From contig CM066736.1 of assembly GCA_033961575.1 (NCBI GenBank), forward strand, positions 85,460,852-85,524,851: DNA of 64,000 bases, written 5' to 3'. The notes below the pieces were generated by a model. The model made no database searches and was not told where the DNA came from. It saw only the letters and a list, made by a program, of their open reading frames with translations. Each line of letters opens with the position of its first letter. The stretch's first letter is position 1. The translations under genes were made by a program, and so were the position numbers. This DNA is from Aselliscus stoliczkanus (taxonomy: Eukaryota; Chordata; Mammalia; Chiroptera; Hipposideridae). Positions 42,371 to 52,590 of the stretch are shown piece by piece.

Positions 42371-43599
42371 TTTGCAGATTCAATGAACCAAGGTGTAGAA
42401 ATAGGTTTCGCAAGGAGTAAAACCGTTGTGCAGACGGGAGGGGCTCCCATTATGCTCCTGCTCTCTCCCATGACCCATTTCTCCCGCCTTTTCCAAGTGA
42501 CCCCTGTGGTCACGTCACATTGAAAAGGAATGCTCTCACGCACTTCAAGGACCATTGCTCTAGCTGGAGGGCTAGGTCTGCACACTCTCCCATAGAGAAC
42601 CCAGACCATCCCAGGCAGGCGGGGGAGCCTTGGGAACCCCTCATCCAGACCCTACCTATGCAGTAGAGGCAGAGAGGCCTGGATGGGAAGCTGGCAGCCC
42701 AGGTCAGGGAGAAGCATGTACAGGAAAGGGTGTGTGCTGCAGGGAGACAGGTCAGCCATGCTTCGGGGCAGGCATGACTTTGGAGTCAGAGAGACCTCCA
42801 GTCAGATTTTCACACAGGAAGGTCATACAGCTAGGCAGGTTAGCCCTGTACCATCCTTCGCATTTCTGCCATCTGGAAAATGTATTTTTATTATGACAAT
42901 TTTCTGCTCTGAGGAAGGGGATGCCTTCTGTACACGTGTATAGGTGCTAGCTCCTTGCTTTCTGTCATCCGTCTCTTCCTGCATCTCCTGCATTTGCAGG
43001 ACTGCTCCAAGGCAGGGACTGATCATCTCTGTCCCCAGAGCCCAGTACACAGAGGACTCTTTCCAAGCATGTACTGAGTGATGCCACTGCTGTAGGTGCC
43101 TTGCAGCTGAGGACGCTGTTAGGGCCTGAACCCAAAGAAGAGGCCCCTCAAGCTCCAGACAGATGGGAGAACATCAGAAATGCCCAGGTAGGAGAGTGCG
43201 GTGGGTCAGGAAGGGCGATCCCCCCAAGCCCAAAGCCCACAGTATGGGTGACATCCCATCTGCTGCCCTGAGGCACCCCTCCCAGGGCTGTGTACAGGTG
43301 TTCAGGTTGCCTACTGCATAAAGGACCAACTGAGGGGCTGAGGGCTGCAGTCCATACTGTAGTTCTGTGCCCTGGTATGAGGCTGCACTACCTGGGAAAA
43401 AGAGCAGATTGTTCTAATTTGCACTGGGGCACCGTGTGGGCCAACAGCAGCCCTGCCTTCACCCTTTGTCCAGATTCAGACCTCCCAGTCACTGCCTTGA
43501 GCACATTGGAATAAGGCTACAGGCTTGAGGTATGTATGTGTAAACTTACTGTGATGCTGACATGTGACATAACAACATGGTAAGGGTAGTGACTTTCCG
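42371..43599. other. Mostly unique sequence
   Basis: A MIR scrap lies at 42770-42890 ('gactttggagtcagagagac', 'tctgccatctggaaaatg') and an L2 tail at 42990-43080 ('aaggcagggactgatcat'). No supported gene. Confidence 0.4.
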
Positions 43600-43990
43600 G
43601 CTGTATGGTCAAACAGATTCAGTTTAAGGTCTAGCTTTGCCACTCACTAGTTGTGTGATCTTGAGAAAGCCGCTTAGTCTCTCTGAGCCTCAGGTTTGTT
43701 TTTTTCTTTCACATTTAAAAAAAATGGAAGTGTAATTGACAGAGAGTAAATTACACCAATCTTAAATGTCATCTCAATTACTTTTTCCATCTGTAACGAC
43801 TTCCTGAATTAAGATAGAGATTTTCATCCCCCTGGAAAATTCCCCTGTTGAGTCTCAGTTTCTTCATCAGCAAAATTGGGGCAACAGCTTCACAGAGTGT
43901 GGTGAAGATAAAATGAGATGAAGCTTGTCAAGCATGATAACTAGTACACAGGGTGTGCTCCGACTATGGTAGGCTGTTATTTCCCTCTCG
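43600..43990 (+). mobile_element. MIR SINE split by an inserted fragment
   Basis: The first half ends at 'tctctgagcctcagg' (about 43696) and the second resumes at 'gagtctcagtttcttcatca' (about 43851). It then runs through 'gataaaatgagatgaagctt' to the tail. The repeated TGAGYCTCAG at the joints could be a target duplication. Confidence 0.75.
43697..43850 (+). mobile_element. Probable L1 3' UTR fragment inside MIR
   Basis: 'ggaagtgtaattgacagaga' and 'taaattacaccaatcttaaa' resemble old L1 3' UTR text. T-rich at its left end. Confidence 0.5.
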
Positions 43991-44039
43991 CATTCAGACA
44001 CGTTGCATTTCTGCCTCATTCGAGCTTCTCCACAGGCCT

Positions 44040-44200
44040 GTACTTTACCCCTGGGGAAACTGAGGCGTGATGATGCAGGAGACCTGGCTTTGCTGTGTGA
44101 CCTTAGGAAAGTCACCTCCTTCCTCTGGGCCAATGAAAGAGTCAAACTAGATGCTCCCTGGGTCTCTTCTGACCTTTTAGAGTCTGTGTTTAGATCCTGT
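44040..44200 (+). mobile_element. MIR3-type SINE
   Basis: 'ggagacctggctttgctgtg', 'tgaccttaggaaagtcacct' and 'agatgctccctgggtctctt' fit MIR3. Confidence 0.65.
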
Positions 44201-44959
44201 GATCTGAGGCTGGGGGCCCTTGACTTAGTTGGAGAGGTGTGGGCCTGGGCCTCGGTGTGAGGTTGTGTGTGTTGGGGGTGGGGAGGCAGCTGGTTTTGGG
44301 TTACCAGCTGCCTGGACCAGTCCCTGGGGTTGTACCCACTGAGCTCTATCTCTGCGTGAACTTACTCTCAGCCTCAAATTGCACATGAGGCACTTTTAGG
44401 AATCTGTTTACCTCCCCTGTGGCCCCCGACCCATTTCACATTTGTCAGGCAGAAATTGGAGGAGCCGGAGTTGCCCTTCCTCACCTCAGCCACCCCTGGG
44501 ACATTCCTGGATCAGACGAGAGTGGAGGTGACAACAGAGAGAAGAATAAATCCTGGAAAACACAGCTGTGCACTTCCTCCATTTGATACGACATTCCATT
44601 CCCTTCTCGGTTCAGCTGAGGGGAGCTCGGAGCCTGGAGGCAGGAAAGGAGAGCAGAAATCTAGATTTTGATAAAAAGAACCTGCTCCCCGGAGAATGGG
44701 AAAGCTCAGCTCAGGCCCACTATCCAGGCAACTTCATCTTCGATTTATTGGCCCACTGGCTGGCCCAGAGCCTGGTATTCTATCCGCCATCCGTTGGGCT
44801 GTCTCGTACATCAAGACCATGCAGGGAGTGAAGCCAGGAAGGAGCCGAGAGGCCTGAGGCAGGAAAGATGCTTTGCAGGGCACGAGGCTCCTGTTACTGG
44901 AGGGTTCAAGCAGAGATGAGAGGCCCACTAGGCCAGGAAGTTATATGGGGACCCCAGGA
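44201..44959. other. Unique sequence, no feature recognised
   Basis: 44440-44850 is free of repeats and mixed in composition. Short frames (60-90 codons) occur on both strands without domains. It is a candidate conserved stretch only because nothing else explains it. Confidence 0.3.
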
Positions 44960-45120
44960 AGGCTTAAGGTCCAACAGGTGAGGGTTTAAATTTTGGCCTC
45001 CTCTTCCGCCAGCTGGTTGACTTTGGACAAGTGAGTCTCAGTTTCCCCAACTGTGACATAAAGATGATCACACCCATCTGCCAAGATGGCTACGGGACTG
45101 AAAATAGCAGCATCTGTTAA
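44960..45120 (+). mobile_element. MIR SINE
   Basis: 'ggttgactttggacaagtga', 'gtctcagtttccccaactgt' and 'gacataaagatgatcacacc' are in consensus order. Confidence 0.75.
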
Positions 45121-45240
45121 AAGCCCAATGAGAGGCATACAAATAGGATCAAAACAAGTATTGTGGTAGTGGAGTTTGTTGTTGTGCTATCTGTATTCAT
45201 TGTCTGTGGCCGCTGTAACAAATTACTACAAATTTCTTGA

Positions 45241-45479
45241 CTTAAAACAACAACACAGGGCGGCTGGAAGGCTCAGTTGGTTAGAGCACGTGCTCTTAAC
45301 AACAAGGCTGCTGGTTTGATTCCTGCATGGGATGGTGGGCCGCACCCCCCACAACTAGATTGAAAATGGCGACTGGACTTGGAGCTGAGCTGCGCCCTTC
45401 ACAACTAGATTGAAGGACAATGACTTGACTTGGAGCTAATGGGTCCTGGAAAAAACACACTGTTACCCAATAAAAAATT

Positions 45480-45482
<3 letters not shown>
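45241..45482 (+). mobile_element. Composite SINE inside the MLT1 LTR
   Basis: The body starts at about 45258. The A box is near 45269-45280 (AGGCTCAGTTGG) and the B box GGTTTGATTCC at 45313-45323. Two 'acaactagattgaa' repeats follow (about 45350 and 45400) and the tail is 'tgttacccaataaaaaatta'. A possible target copy (CTTAAAACAACAACACA, 45241-45257) is echoed by the TTAAAACACACAC after the tail, where slippage to CA repeats has blurred it. Confidence 0.85.
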
Positions 45483-45521
<39 letters not shown>

Positions 45522-45551
45522 CACGCACACACACATGCACACATGCACACA
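45483..45551. repeat. (CA)n microsatellite in the SINE tail
   Basis: CA units are perfect from 45483 to 45519, then interrupted by TG. They grew from the SINE tail or its target copy. Confidence 0.95.
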
Positions 45552-45883
45552 AATGTATTATCTTATACTTCTGTAGGCCAGACATCCAAAAATGGGTCTC
45601 ACCAGGCTGCATTCCTTTCTGGCGGATCTGGAGAGAATCCATTTCCTTGCCTTTTCCAGCTTCTAGAATCTGCCTGCATTTCTTGGCTCATGGTCCCTTC
45701 TCTCTTCAAAGCCAGCAATGGGCTACTGAGTCTTTCTCACATCCCATCACTGTGATGTTGCCTCTTCTTCAGCCTCCCTCTTACACTTTCAAGGACCCTT
45801 GGGATTACAATGGGCTCACCCAGGTAATCCAGGATAACATCCCTATTTTTAGGTCAGCTCTTCAGCAACGCTAATTCCATCTA

Positions 45884-45963
45884 TTGGGTTGTCGGAAAAG
45901 TCATGATGTATTTTTTTCTGTTTTTTGTTGCAAAAATGCATCATGACTTTTCCGACAACCCAA
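45884..45963. mobile_element. Mariner-type MITE, near-perfect hairpin
   Basis: An 80-bp element flanked by TA on both sides (45882-45883, 45964-45965), the mariner target duplication. The first 32 bases (from TTGGGTTGTCGG) and the last 32 bases are inverted copies with a single T/C difference, which becomes a U-G pair in plus-strand RNA. The loop is 16 bases (45916-45931). Its internal sequence matches the reverse of 23218-23298. Non-coding. Confidence 0.92.
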
Positions 45964-46061
45964 TACAATCTTAATTCCCCTTTGCCGTTTAATCTATGCA
46001 TAGGTTCTGAGGTCTAGGATGTGGACTTCTTTGGGGGACCATTCTTCTGTCTGCCGCTCCA

Positions 46062-46384
46062 TCCAAGTAACTGGTTCCCCCATCAGGACAGGAGACTTGG
46101 CCATTCCTGTTTATCGGGAACTGATCAGTGCTGTGGACTGGTGCCTCATGTGCTGTTTCCCTTTCTTTCTCCTTTCAAATGGTGTTGTTCTTACAGTTCC
46201 TGTATTCTCTCTCCGCCAGTGTGGAGTAACAGCATGTGGGGGTGGCTAGCATTGAGGTCACAGATAGTAGGACCTTCAGAACACAGCTAACTCTGGAGAA
46301 AAAGAAGTCGCCCAAAGGTTCTGAACTTAGTAATTGTATGAGTCTTCTTCGATTTGCTTTCCGTTGGGAGGGGGAGGAGGGAAT
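46062..46384. other. Unique sequence, no feature recognised
   Basis: No repeat family recognised; two frames of 76-89 codons overlap on the plus strand without domains. Confidence 0.35.
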
Positions 46385-46559
46385 GGGAGGGTATTATTAT
46401 TTTTTATTTTTTTAGCTGAGCCATCCTGCCACCTGTTGGCAGCTCAGCGGCAGCTCAGCTCGGCTGGGCATCGAACTGCTGTTGCTCAGAGCTCAGCTCG
46501 CACTCTTGAGTGAGCTCTTAACCAACTGAGCCCCTCGGCCAGCCCGGGAGGGTATTATT
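46385..46559 (-). mobile_element. SINE first unit with perfect 14-bp target duplication
   Basis: Identical GGGAGGGTATTATT copies lie at 46385-46398 and 46546-46559. On the minus strand, the head GGCTGGCCGAGGGGCTCAG and an A-box-like GGGCTCAGTTGG are followed by GTTCGATGCCC, the CCAACAGGTGGCAGG word and the start of the second tRNA unit (GGATGGCTCAGCT). An A-rich run follows directly. The 3' part of the family sequence is absent, so the RNA probably terminated or was primed internally. Confidence 0.9.
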
Positions 46560-47119
46560 TTGTATGTGAGAAAGAGTATGTATGGATGTTAGTCCATCAA
46601 AGAGGTGGGCTATGTGGGACACTTATTCTTTCTGCTATCAACACCCTTTCCCCTTTTATTCTTGTAACAACACTCTGGTTTTGCTTTAGGATATTCATTC
46701 CTCTCATCCACTCTTCCCCCGCCCCCCGCCCTGAACTTCAGAGCTGCCTGTGAGACACAGGATGACCAAGCAGAGCACCATATTTTTCTGACCACAGGGA
46801 CTTGTTCAGGGATGGACATGTGACATAAGAACCAATAAGGGTACAGATTTGAATACTTGCTGGGACTATTGAGAAAGGGGTGTTCTTTTTTCTTTTTCAT
46901 TTTTGGCTGGACCTGAACCTGGAAGATAACTTCACAGTTATCTTTCTACCATGTGGAGCCTAACATGGAAACAGGAGAATCCAGAAATGGGGCGCACAGG
47001 TCCTGGGGATTGAATTTGAGCTCCTGAATAAAGCCATGACGGAAATTGTCATGCCCTTTGACGTTTTAGACACATGAGTCAATGCATTATTTTTCTTTGC
47101 TTAAACCAATTTTTGTCAC
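46560..47119. other. Unassigned, possibly an old LTR or DNA element
   Basis: 'ggatggacatgtgacataag', 'ctttctaccatgtggagcc' and 'tcctgaataaagccatgacg' have the texture of an old mammalian repeat that I cannot name. A T-rich run lies at about 46884-46902. Confidence 0.3.
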
Positions 47120-47330
47120 TTTTATAGACCATGGGACCATGATTATAAATAATAGCCTTATAGTACTTGAACATTTATAAAGAACTTTTATACCCATGAC
47201 TTTATTTAATAATCACATTAAATTCATGAAGTAAAGATTATTAGCCCTATTTTACAGATAAGAAAACTGAGCCCGAGAGAGTTAATTTTATTTGTTCATG
47301 GTTGCACATTAGTTACATACCTGGGACAGA
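47120..47330 (-). mobile_element. MIR SINE
   Basis: 'tagcccttttacaga'-type words: 'ccctattttacagataagaa', 'aactgagcccgagagagtta' and 'ttgcacattagttacata' in reversed MIR order. Confidence 0.75.
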
Positions 47331-47369
47331 TTTCCAAAGATGAAAACTTACGCTTTTTCTCCCCTCTCA

Positions 47370-47540
47370 TGTCATCTTCCTAGAAGGTGAGGAGTCATAA
47401 AAATTTCTGGAATGAAGTGATATTTGAGCTGGGCCTTGAAGAATGGGTAGGATTCCAAAGGAAGAAAGTGGGAAGGAGAATTTAGGGGGAAGAAACAGGT
47501 GAGCAAAAGCCTAGAGGTAGAAATGGGTGGGTATGATGGA
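47370..47540 (+). mobile_element. Unassigned ancient repeat
   Basis: 'gtgatatttgagctgggcct', 'tgaagaatgggtaggattcc' and 'gagcaaaagcctagaggtag' match the unnamed repeat of 3475-4150. Confidence 0.5.
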
Positions 47541-47759
47541 CAATGATGGGCGATGGAGGGCCCACTGAGTACAGGCACACAGGTTGAGGAGGGTGCCACG
47601 GGGGGAAATTCAGGCCCCTGGTGGCTGAGAAGACGGGCTTTGGAAGAGCAGCAGGTCTATCCCAAATCCCACAGATCACACACTGTGGAGCGATGCCGCT
47701 TTGCTCAGTTTCCAGAGGTGACCCCTCTGTTTCAGATCAGGGTAGGAGGGCATCTGTCA

Positions 47760-47985
47760 TCTTATCTTGAAGTCAACAGCCTTGAGCTTGCATTTTGGCC
47801 CTTCTGCTTCCACAGTGTGGGACATTAGGCAACTCATTTCACCTTCCTGAACCTCAGTGTCCCATCTGTAAGTTACAGAGTGCAATGAGGATTCACAATA
47901 GTGAAAGTGAAGCACGGAGCTTACCACTGAGTAGGTGTGCTATGAATGGTAGTTATTATTATTATCCTCAATATCATTGTTAACA
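47760..47985 (+). mobile_element. MIR SINE
   Basis: 'gtgtgggacattaggcaact', 'ctgaacctcagtgtcccatc' and 'ccactgagtaggtgtgctat' are in order, with an ATT-rich tail. Confidence 0.8.
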
Positions 47986-48189
47986 TCGTTATTAGACATC
48001 TGGACCCACACCTCCTTGTCATTCTTTCTCCCAATGCGAACAGCAGACCAGCAGCCTGATTCCTCTCCCTGGTGCCTTTTGGGCCTGGATTTCTGCTTCC
48101 TTGCAGCTTTGAGCTTGAAGTCTGGTTCCTATTGTGCAGAAGGAAATATTCAGTCCTTTGACTCAGGGACATTGCATCTCTTACCACAA

Positions 48190-48345
48190 CTGCAATTCAT
48201 TACAGTATCCTTCCATGTCTGTCTCTCCTGTTGTGTTTGTTCCTCACGGGGTGGGCCTGTGTCTGTCGAGGTCAGCATCTTGCTTACAGCGTGGTGTATA
48301 AAAGAGACTCCCTAAATATTTGCTGAAAGAAAGACTGAATGGGTA
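48190..48345 (+). mobile_element. L2 3' end
   Basis: 'ccatgtctgtctctcctgtt', 'tatttgctgaaagaaagact' and the final 'gaatggg' fit the L2 terminus. Confidence 0.5.
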
Positions 48346-48429
48346 ACCTGTGATTGAACTCTTGGAGTGAATAGGAGGCAGCAATCAGTACCGTGGGCAA
48401 GGCCCCCAGCCTGTAAGTTCCCTGGGAGG

Positions 48430-48600
48430 CCACCATTGACCATTTGTAAAAGGATGGAGGAGTTACATGACTTCTCCTGGCAACTCTCTGAAGTAGGTTG
48501 GATTTATCCCCATTTTTCAAGTCAAAGGAACCAAGGTTTACAGAGGCTTGTTCAAGGTCTGTCTTACAGTAAGCAGTAGGCTTGGCTTGACCCAAGATCT
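48430..48600 (-). mobile_element. MIR SINE
   Basis: 'tttatccccatttttcaagt', 'caaaggaaccaaggtttaca' and 'gttcaaggtctgtcttacag' follow the reversed MIR. Confidence 0.7.
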
Positions 48601-50399
48601 GTGACTGTGGCCTGTCTCTTAAAGCCTATCTCATGCTAATTTCAGTGCCCACAAATCTGCATGTTTATTTTCATCTGGATGTTTTATTTATTTCACTGAT
48701 GATTTCTATTTGCAATAGAGCTTTCTGCTCTTCAAAATGATATTGGGCAAGCCTAGGAAAAGGAGCAGCATTCTTGAAGCATTTTCCAAAGCCAGCTACA
48801 ATGGAGGACAATATTGGGGTGCCAGGCCCTACAATTGTTCTCGAAGACCCTAATGAGCGTCATTATATGAGCAAGCTGCTAACCTATAAGCAAATGTGTC
48901 AACTTATGAACAAATCAAGTAATTCCCCGATCCTTGTTGGATATTAGCCAAGCGCTGGATATTAGCCAGCTGAGCGAGTTGCACAACACTCTCCCTGGAG
49001 GGGATTGTTGGATGGGAGGGATTTTCCAGCTCGTGACTTGGATGAACCTGGAGTTATTTCCCTGTTGAGCAGCCCAGCCTGAGAGGCACCAGCAGCCTCG
49101 GCTGAGGAGGGTGGCTGGGGCAGAGTGGGGGCATGGGCCGGCCCAGTCTGTCCATGCGTAGCCTGGTGGTGTTGCCCTCAGAAGTCTCAGTAGGATTTAG
49201 GCCCACATGACAGCCCAGAAGAGCCCTCTGGAAACCCAGACCCTCCAGTGGGTAGGGGGCTAGTTTCCAGGGAAACAGGGCACCTTTTGTCCAGCAGGGA
49301 TAGAGGGCCAGAGCCTGAGGAGAGGCCAGAGTAACAAGAGAGGAGACCCTGGCCCTTGGAGCTGAAGGGCTCACAGTGGGGGAGGGGATGCCGTGTGGGA
49401 AGAGGGCAGGCGGGGATTTGGCACAGGCCTCTGCTGCCTGGTCTCAATTTACTTGTGAGGAGCCTCCTAATAGCTGGGTGAGAGCCGTGCACGCTTTCCT
49501 GAGAGCCTGCTAAGTGTTTATGGAATGATTTGTGAGGAGAAGTTTCTTTGGAAGCAGCTTGGGGAAGGTATGTTATTAAGAGTTCTTTCTCCAAGTTTCC
49601 TTGGCCCGCTTCCCCCCAGGCCCCTGGGGTCTGGGCAGCCCATGGTCACAGCAGCTGTTTGCTATTTTGTAGGCCATGGGGCCGGGGAGTATATTGGGGC
49701 TGGGGGAAGACAGGGAAGTGGGGCAATTTCCTCCTCCCCGTGGTGGCGTCATGCAGCAGAAGAGGGCCGGAATCAGAGTGAGGAGCCTGCCTCTGAGGGA
49801 GGTGCCCTGGGCCCAGGAAAGCATGGGGTCTGTCACAGGGGCTGAGGGGGAGGGAGGTCACAGTGCTAGAGGCAGCATGATGGGACTGAAACATGGCCAT
49901 TGGCCATCTAGTAATATAGAAGTCACTGGGGAGTGAGATGGACAAGCCAAAAGGATGGGGAGGAGCCGATGACCCAATGACATGTTTGCTTTCTCCACCG
50001 GACCCGGGGATCCCTGGTGTAGGGACTCTCTGGCTCATTGGGACATCATGGGACATCAGGGCTGGCCCAGAGCAGGGGCTCAGTTTGATGAGTGGTGGGC
50101 CCTCACCCATCCCACTCAGCCAGACAAGGGCCCATGGAGAGCACTCTGCCAGACCTACAAGTTAAGTTCACTGTGACTCTTGCTCTGGAAAGCCCAGGAC
50201 TATCTACGAATTGTCTCATCAGCAGAAATCCGCCCAACCTGGTCTCCACACAACAGCTTCTTTACCTCAGGAGTTGGCAGCCAGCTACACAGAGCCACTA
50301 GGAAGGACCAGTGACTGGCATTTCTGATTCCCTGAGACCCCTGCCAGGGCATGTGGGCCCATCATGAGCTTTATTCCACTGTATCTACACACACCCCAG
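48601..50399. other. Repeat-poor unique sequence
   Basis: 48610-49000 is mixed to AT-rich and free of recognised repeats, with a small direct repeat GGATATTAGCCA at 48939 and 48957. 49380-49600 is another repeat-free patch. Minus-strand frames of 135 and 154 codons in the GC-rich part (49187-50110) show no domain. Confidence 0.35.
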
Positions 50400-50570
50400 G
50401 GGGGGTGGGTAGGCTTTTTAGCTTCCCTGATTTTATAGCTGAGAAAAACCAAAGCTCAGAGAGGTGTGGTCACTCCGCAGAGGTCGCACAGTGAGTACCT
50501 GCCCAGAGAGGGATCACACTCAAGTGCTCAAGACCAAAGCAAGTGCTCTTGCCTATAAACTACACCAGCC
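50400..50570 (-). mobile_element. MIR SINE
   Basis: 'cctgattttatagctgagaa', 'aaaccaaagctcagagaggt' and 'agaggtcgcacagtgagtac' are in reversed MIR order. Confidence 0.75.
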
Positions 50571-50599
50571 AAAGACACGCACCTCTATCGTCTTGCTTG

Positions 50600-50770
50600 G
50601 CACTGCACTGTCATTGTTTGTGATGTCTCTCTGTATGTCTGTCTCCCCACTTACCTGGGAGGTCCCTGAGGATAGGGGTCAGGCTGGCTTCATCCTGGTC
50701 CTTAGGTCTCAGTTCTGGGCCTAATATGGAGGAGATGGATGGATGGATAGATGGATGGATAAATGGACGG
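50600..50770 (+). mobile_element. L2 3' end with a TGGA tetranucleotide tail
   Basis: 'gtatgtctgtctccccactt', 'ggtccctgaggataggggtc' and 'ctcagttctgggcctaatat' are followed by a (TGGA)n tract at about 50736-50769, typical of L2 tails. Confidence 0.65.
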
Positions 50771-52214
50771 TTAAACTCTAGGTCAGAAATTGGAAGATAA
50801 AATTCCAAGTGGAAGGAAGTACATGAGCAAATTAACAAAGCTCCTAGCATGGCAGGGATGTTAGAGAGTAGCCTGCCTGGGGTGAAGCAATGCGTGTTTG
50901 AGGCAGTACTAACAGGTGCCAAGTACTAAACCGAGAGGCTGTACTGGAAATCTGCGGGAGTGATTTTTGCATGTCACCATAATTGGAGATCTCCACTGGC
51001 ATTTCATGAGTGGGGACACAAGAAAATCTCATGGGACATTTGGGTGGATGAAAAGTCTATTTATAGTTGCCTATGCCTCAAACCTAACTGTTTTATGTAT
51101 AAGCACAACACTTTTTTTTTTTTTGCATGCTTCTAATACACCCTAAAAATTCCAGGAACACAGCTACCTTGTAAATTGAGGGAAGATTGTGCTTTGTTCA
51201 GAACATTACTAAGACTGGTTTGCAGAAGGCAGCAGTTTTCATGATGTTTGAGTGACCTGGCCCAGTCTGTATGCATGGCAGTTGTAATCACAGTTGAGTC
51301 TCCACAGAGACACTTCTATTATGTCTTCTTAGGGTAGCTGGCCCTGGGCACGAAAGTAGTAAACTGTGTCTTTTTATTATAAATTACTTTCCATTTATTT
51401 CATTGTAGTTTTATTCAGCAATGTGCTGAAGCCAAGTCACGTGAGAGCAGGTTGTGTGCATTTCTTCCCGACTCTGCATTCAGTGTCGTCATGTTGGTAG
51501 TTTGAAATCAGCCCTGGTGGAAGCATTTACACAACGAAATTGTCAAAAGATATAAATCAAGTTTTATTTTTTATTTTATTGTTTTGCTTCAGGGATTCCA
51601 TTGTTAAACATTTACCAGCTCACCACTGATTACACTGGCTTTTCTATTGTGTGGGAGACAGGATGTATTACCTATGAAGACTGTTTTGGCACAATAAAGG
51701 GGGCATGGGCCCCATAGGATGAAGAACCACAGATGGAGGGAAATGAGCCTACAGATGGTTGTAGGTAAAGATCTCCTGCCAGGGCAGGTGAGAAGCAGGC
51801 TCCTGCGGGTTCCTGAAGAAGCCAGGGAGCTTTGAGTCCTTGTGAGGAGGATTTTGTTGAGGGGTAGTCAAACAACCACAGACTGTCCGTTCCCCCTCCC
51901 CTCACGCCACACACACAGTTTCAGGGAGGCGGAAGCCAGACCAGAGGCAGCCCCCTGCTTCCTCCCTCTAAAGAACTTAGCAATTTTGCATGACAGACAC
52001 TGGAGCTGCTCTGTTGTGCTGGGCTCTTTTGTTCCTTGCAGTTTTGACAGATAAAACTGGTCAGAAAAGGAGGGGCCAGGAGGCCTTGAAAGTGACCAGC
52101 CCTTGGACTTGCCTTCCTAGGGGTTTTGGCCTTCCATTACGTTCCCCGCTGGTGTCAGCCCTAAGTCTCCCCATCTTGTTGCACTCCAGCCCACTAGCCA
52201 GAGGCTCCACATTT
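50771..52214. other. Unassigned sequence
   Basis: 51100-51700 is AT-rich and may hold an old transposon ('ctagtttgaaatcag'-like and 'acaacgaaattgtcaaaaga' words), but no family could be named. The rest looks unique. No supported gene. Confidence 0.3.
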
Positions 52215-52460
52215 ACCTAATAGTAACAATGCCCAGCTTTTGAGCTCCAACTATATGCAAGCACTATGCTAAGGGTGTCGCATGCATCACCTCCTGGTAT
52301 TCTGCCTCCTCCACCTCCCGTGGGAGGTTATCTTATTTCCCCTGCTTTCTCAATAAGAAGACAAGCTCAGGGAGAGGATATGACTTGCCCAAGGTCACCC
52401 AGCCAGCAAGTGGGCGAGCCTGAACCACAAGCCCTGCTGTCAGACTTCCAGCTGGGCTCT
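52215..52460 (-). mobile_element. MIR SINE, long copy
   Basis: 'ctatatgcaagcactatgct', 'ttgcccaaggtcacccagcc' and 'ggctcttaaccccgctctc' cover the reversed MIR from tail to head. Confidence 0.8.
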
Positions 52461-52524
52461 TAACCCCGCTCTCGAACTGTCAAAGGGAAGATAGTATCTG
52501 TCCAAGTCCTCCCTTTGATGAGGC

Positions 52525-52590
52525 CCAATGTGTAGGTCAGAGCTGGAAGGGACCAGAGAAATGACCTAATCCTATGATTCTTAACAGTTC
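52525..52590 (-). mobile_element. MIR3-type fragment
   Basis: 'taggtcagagctggaaggga' and 'cctaatcctatgattctt' fit reversed MIR3. Confidence 0.5.

Larger units (their letters stand above)
45192..46061 (-). mobile_element. MLT1 LTR (MaLR), interrupted twice
   Basis: Outside its two insertions the sequence matches a reversed MLT1 LTR: 'ggccgctgtaacaaattact', 'ttccttgccttttccagctt', 'tggctcatggtcccttctct', 'aggtaatccaggataacatc' and 'ttctttgggggaccattctt'. MLT1 elements are ancient LTRs of the MaLR group and are usually solo. It is broken by the SINE and CA tract (45258-45551) and by the MITE (45884-45963). Confidence 0.85.

Noticed and set aside
50736..50769. CRISPR-like or functional tandem array
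   Set aside because: A TGGA tetranucleotide tail of an L2 element with no spacers; simple slippage explains it.
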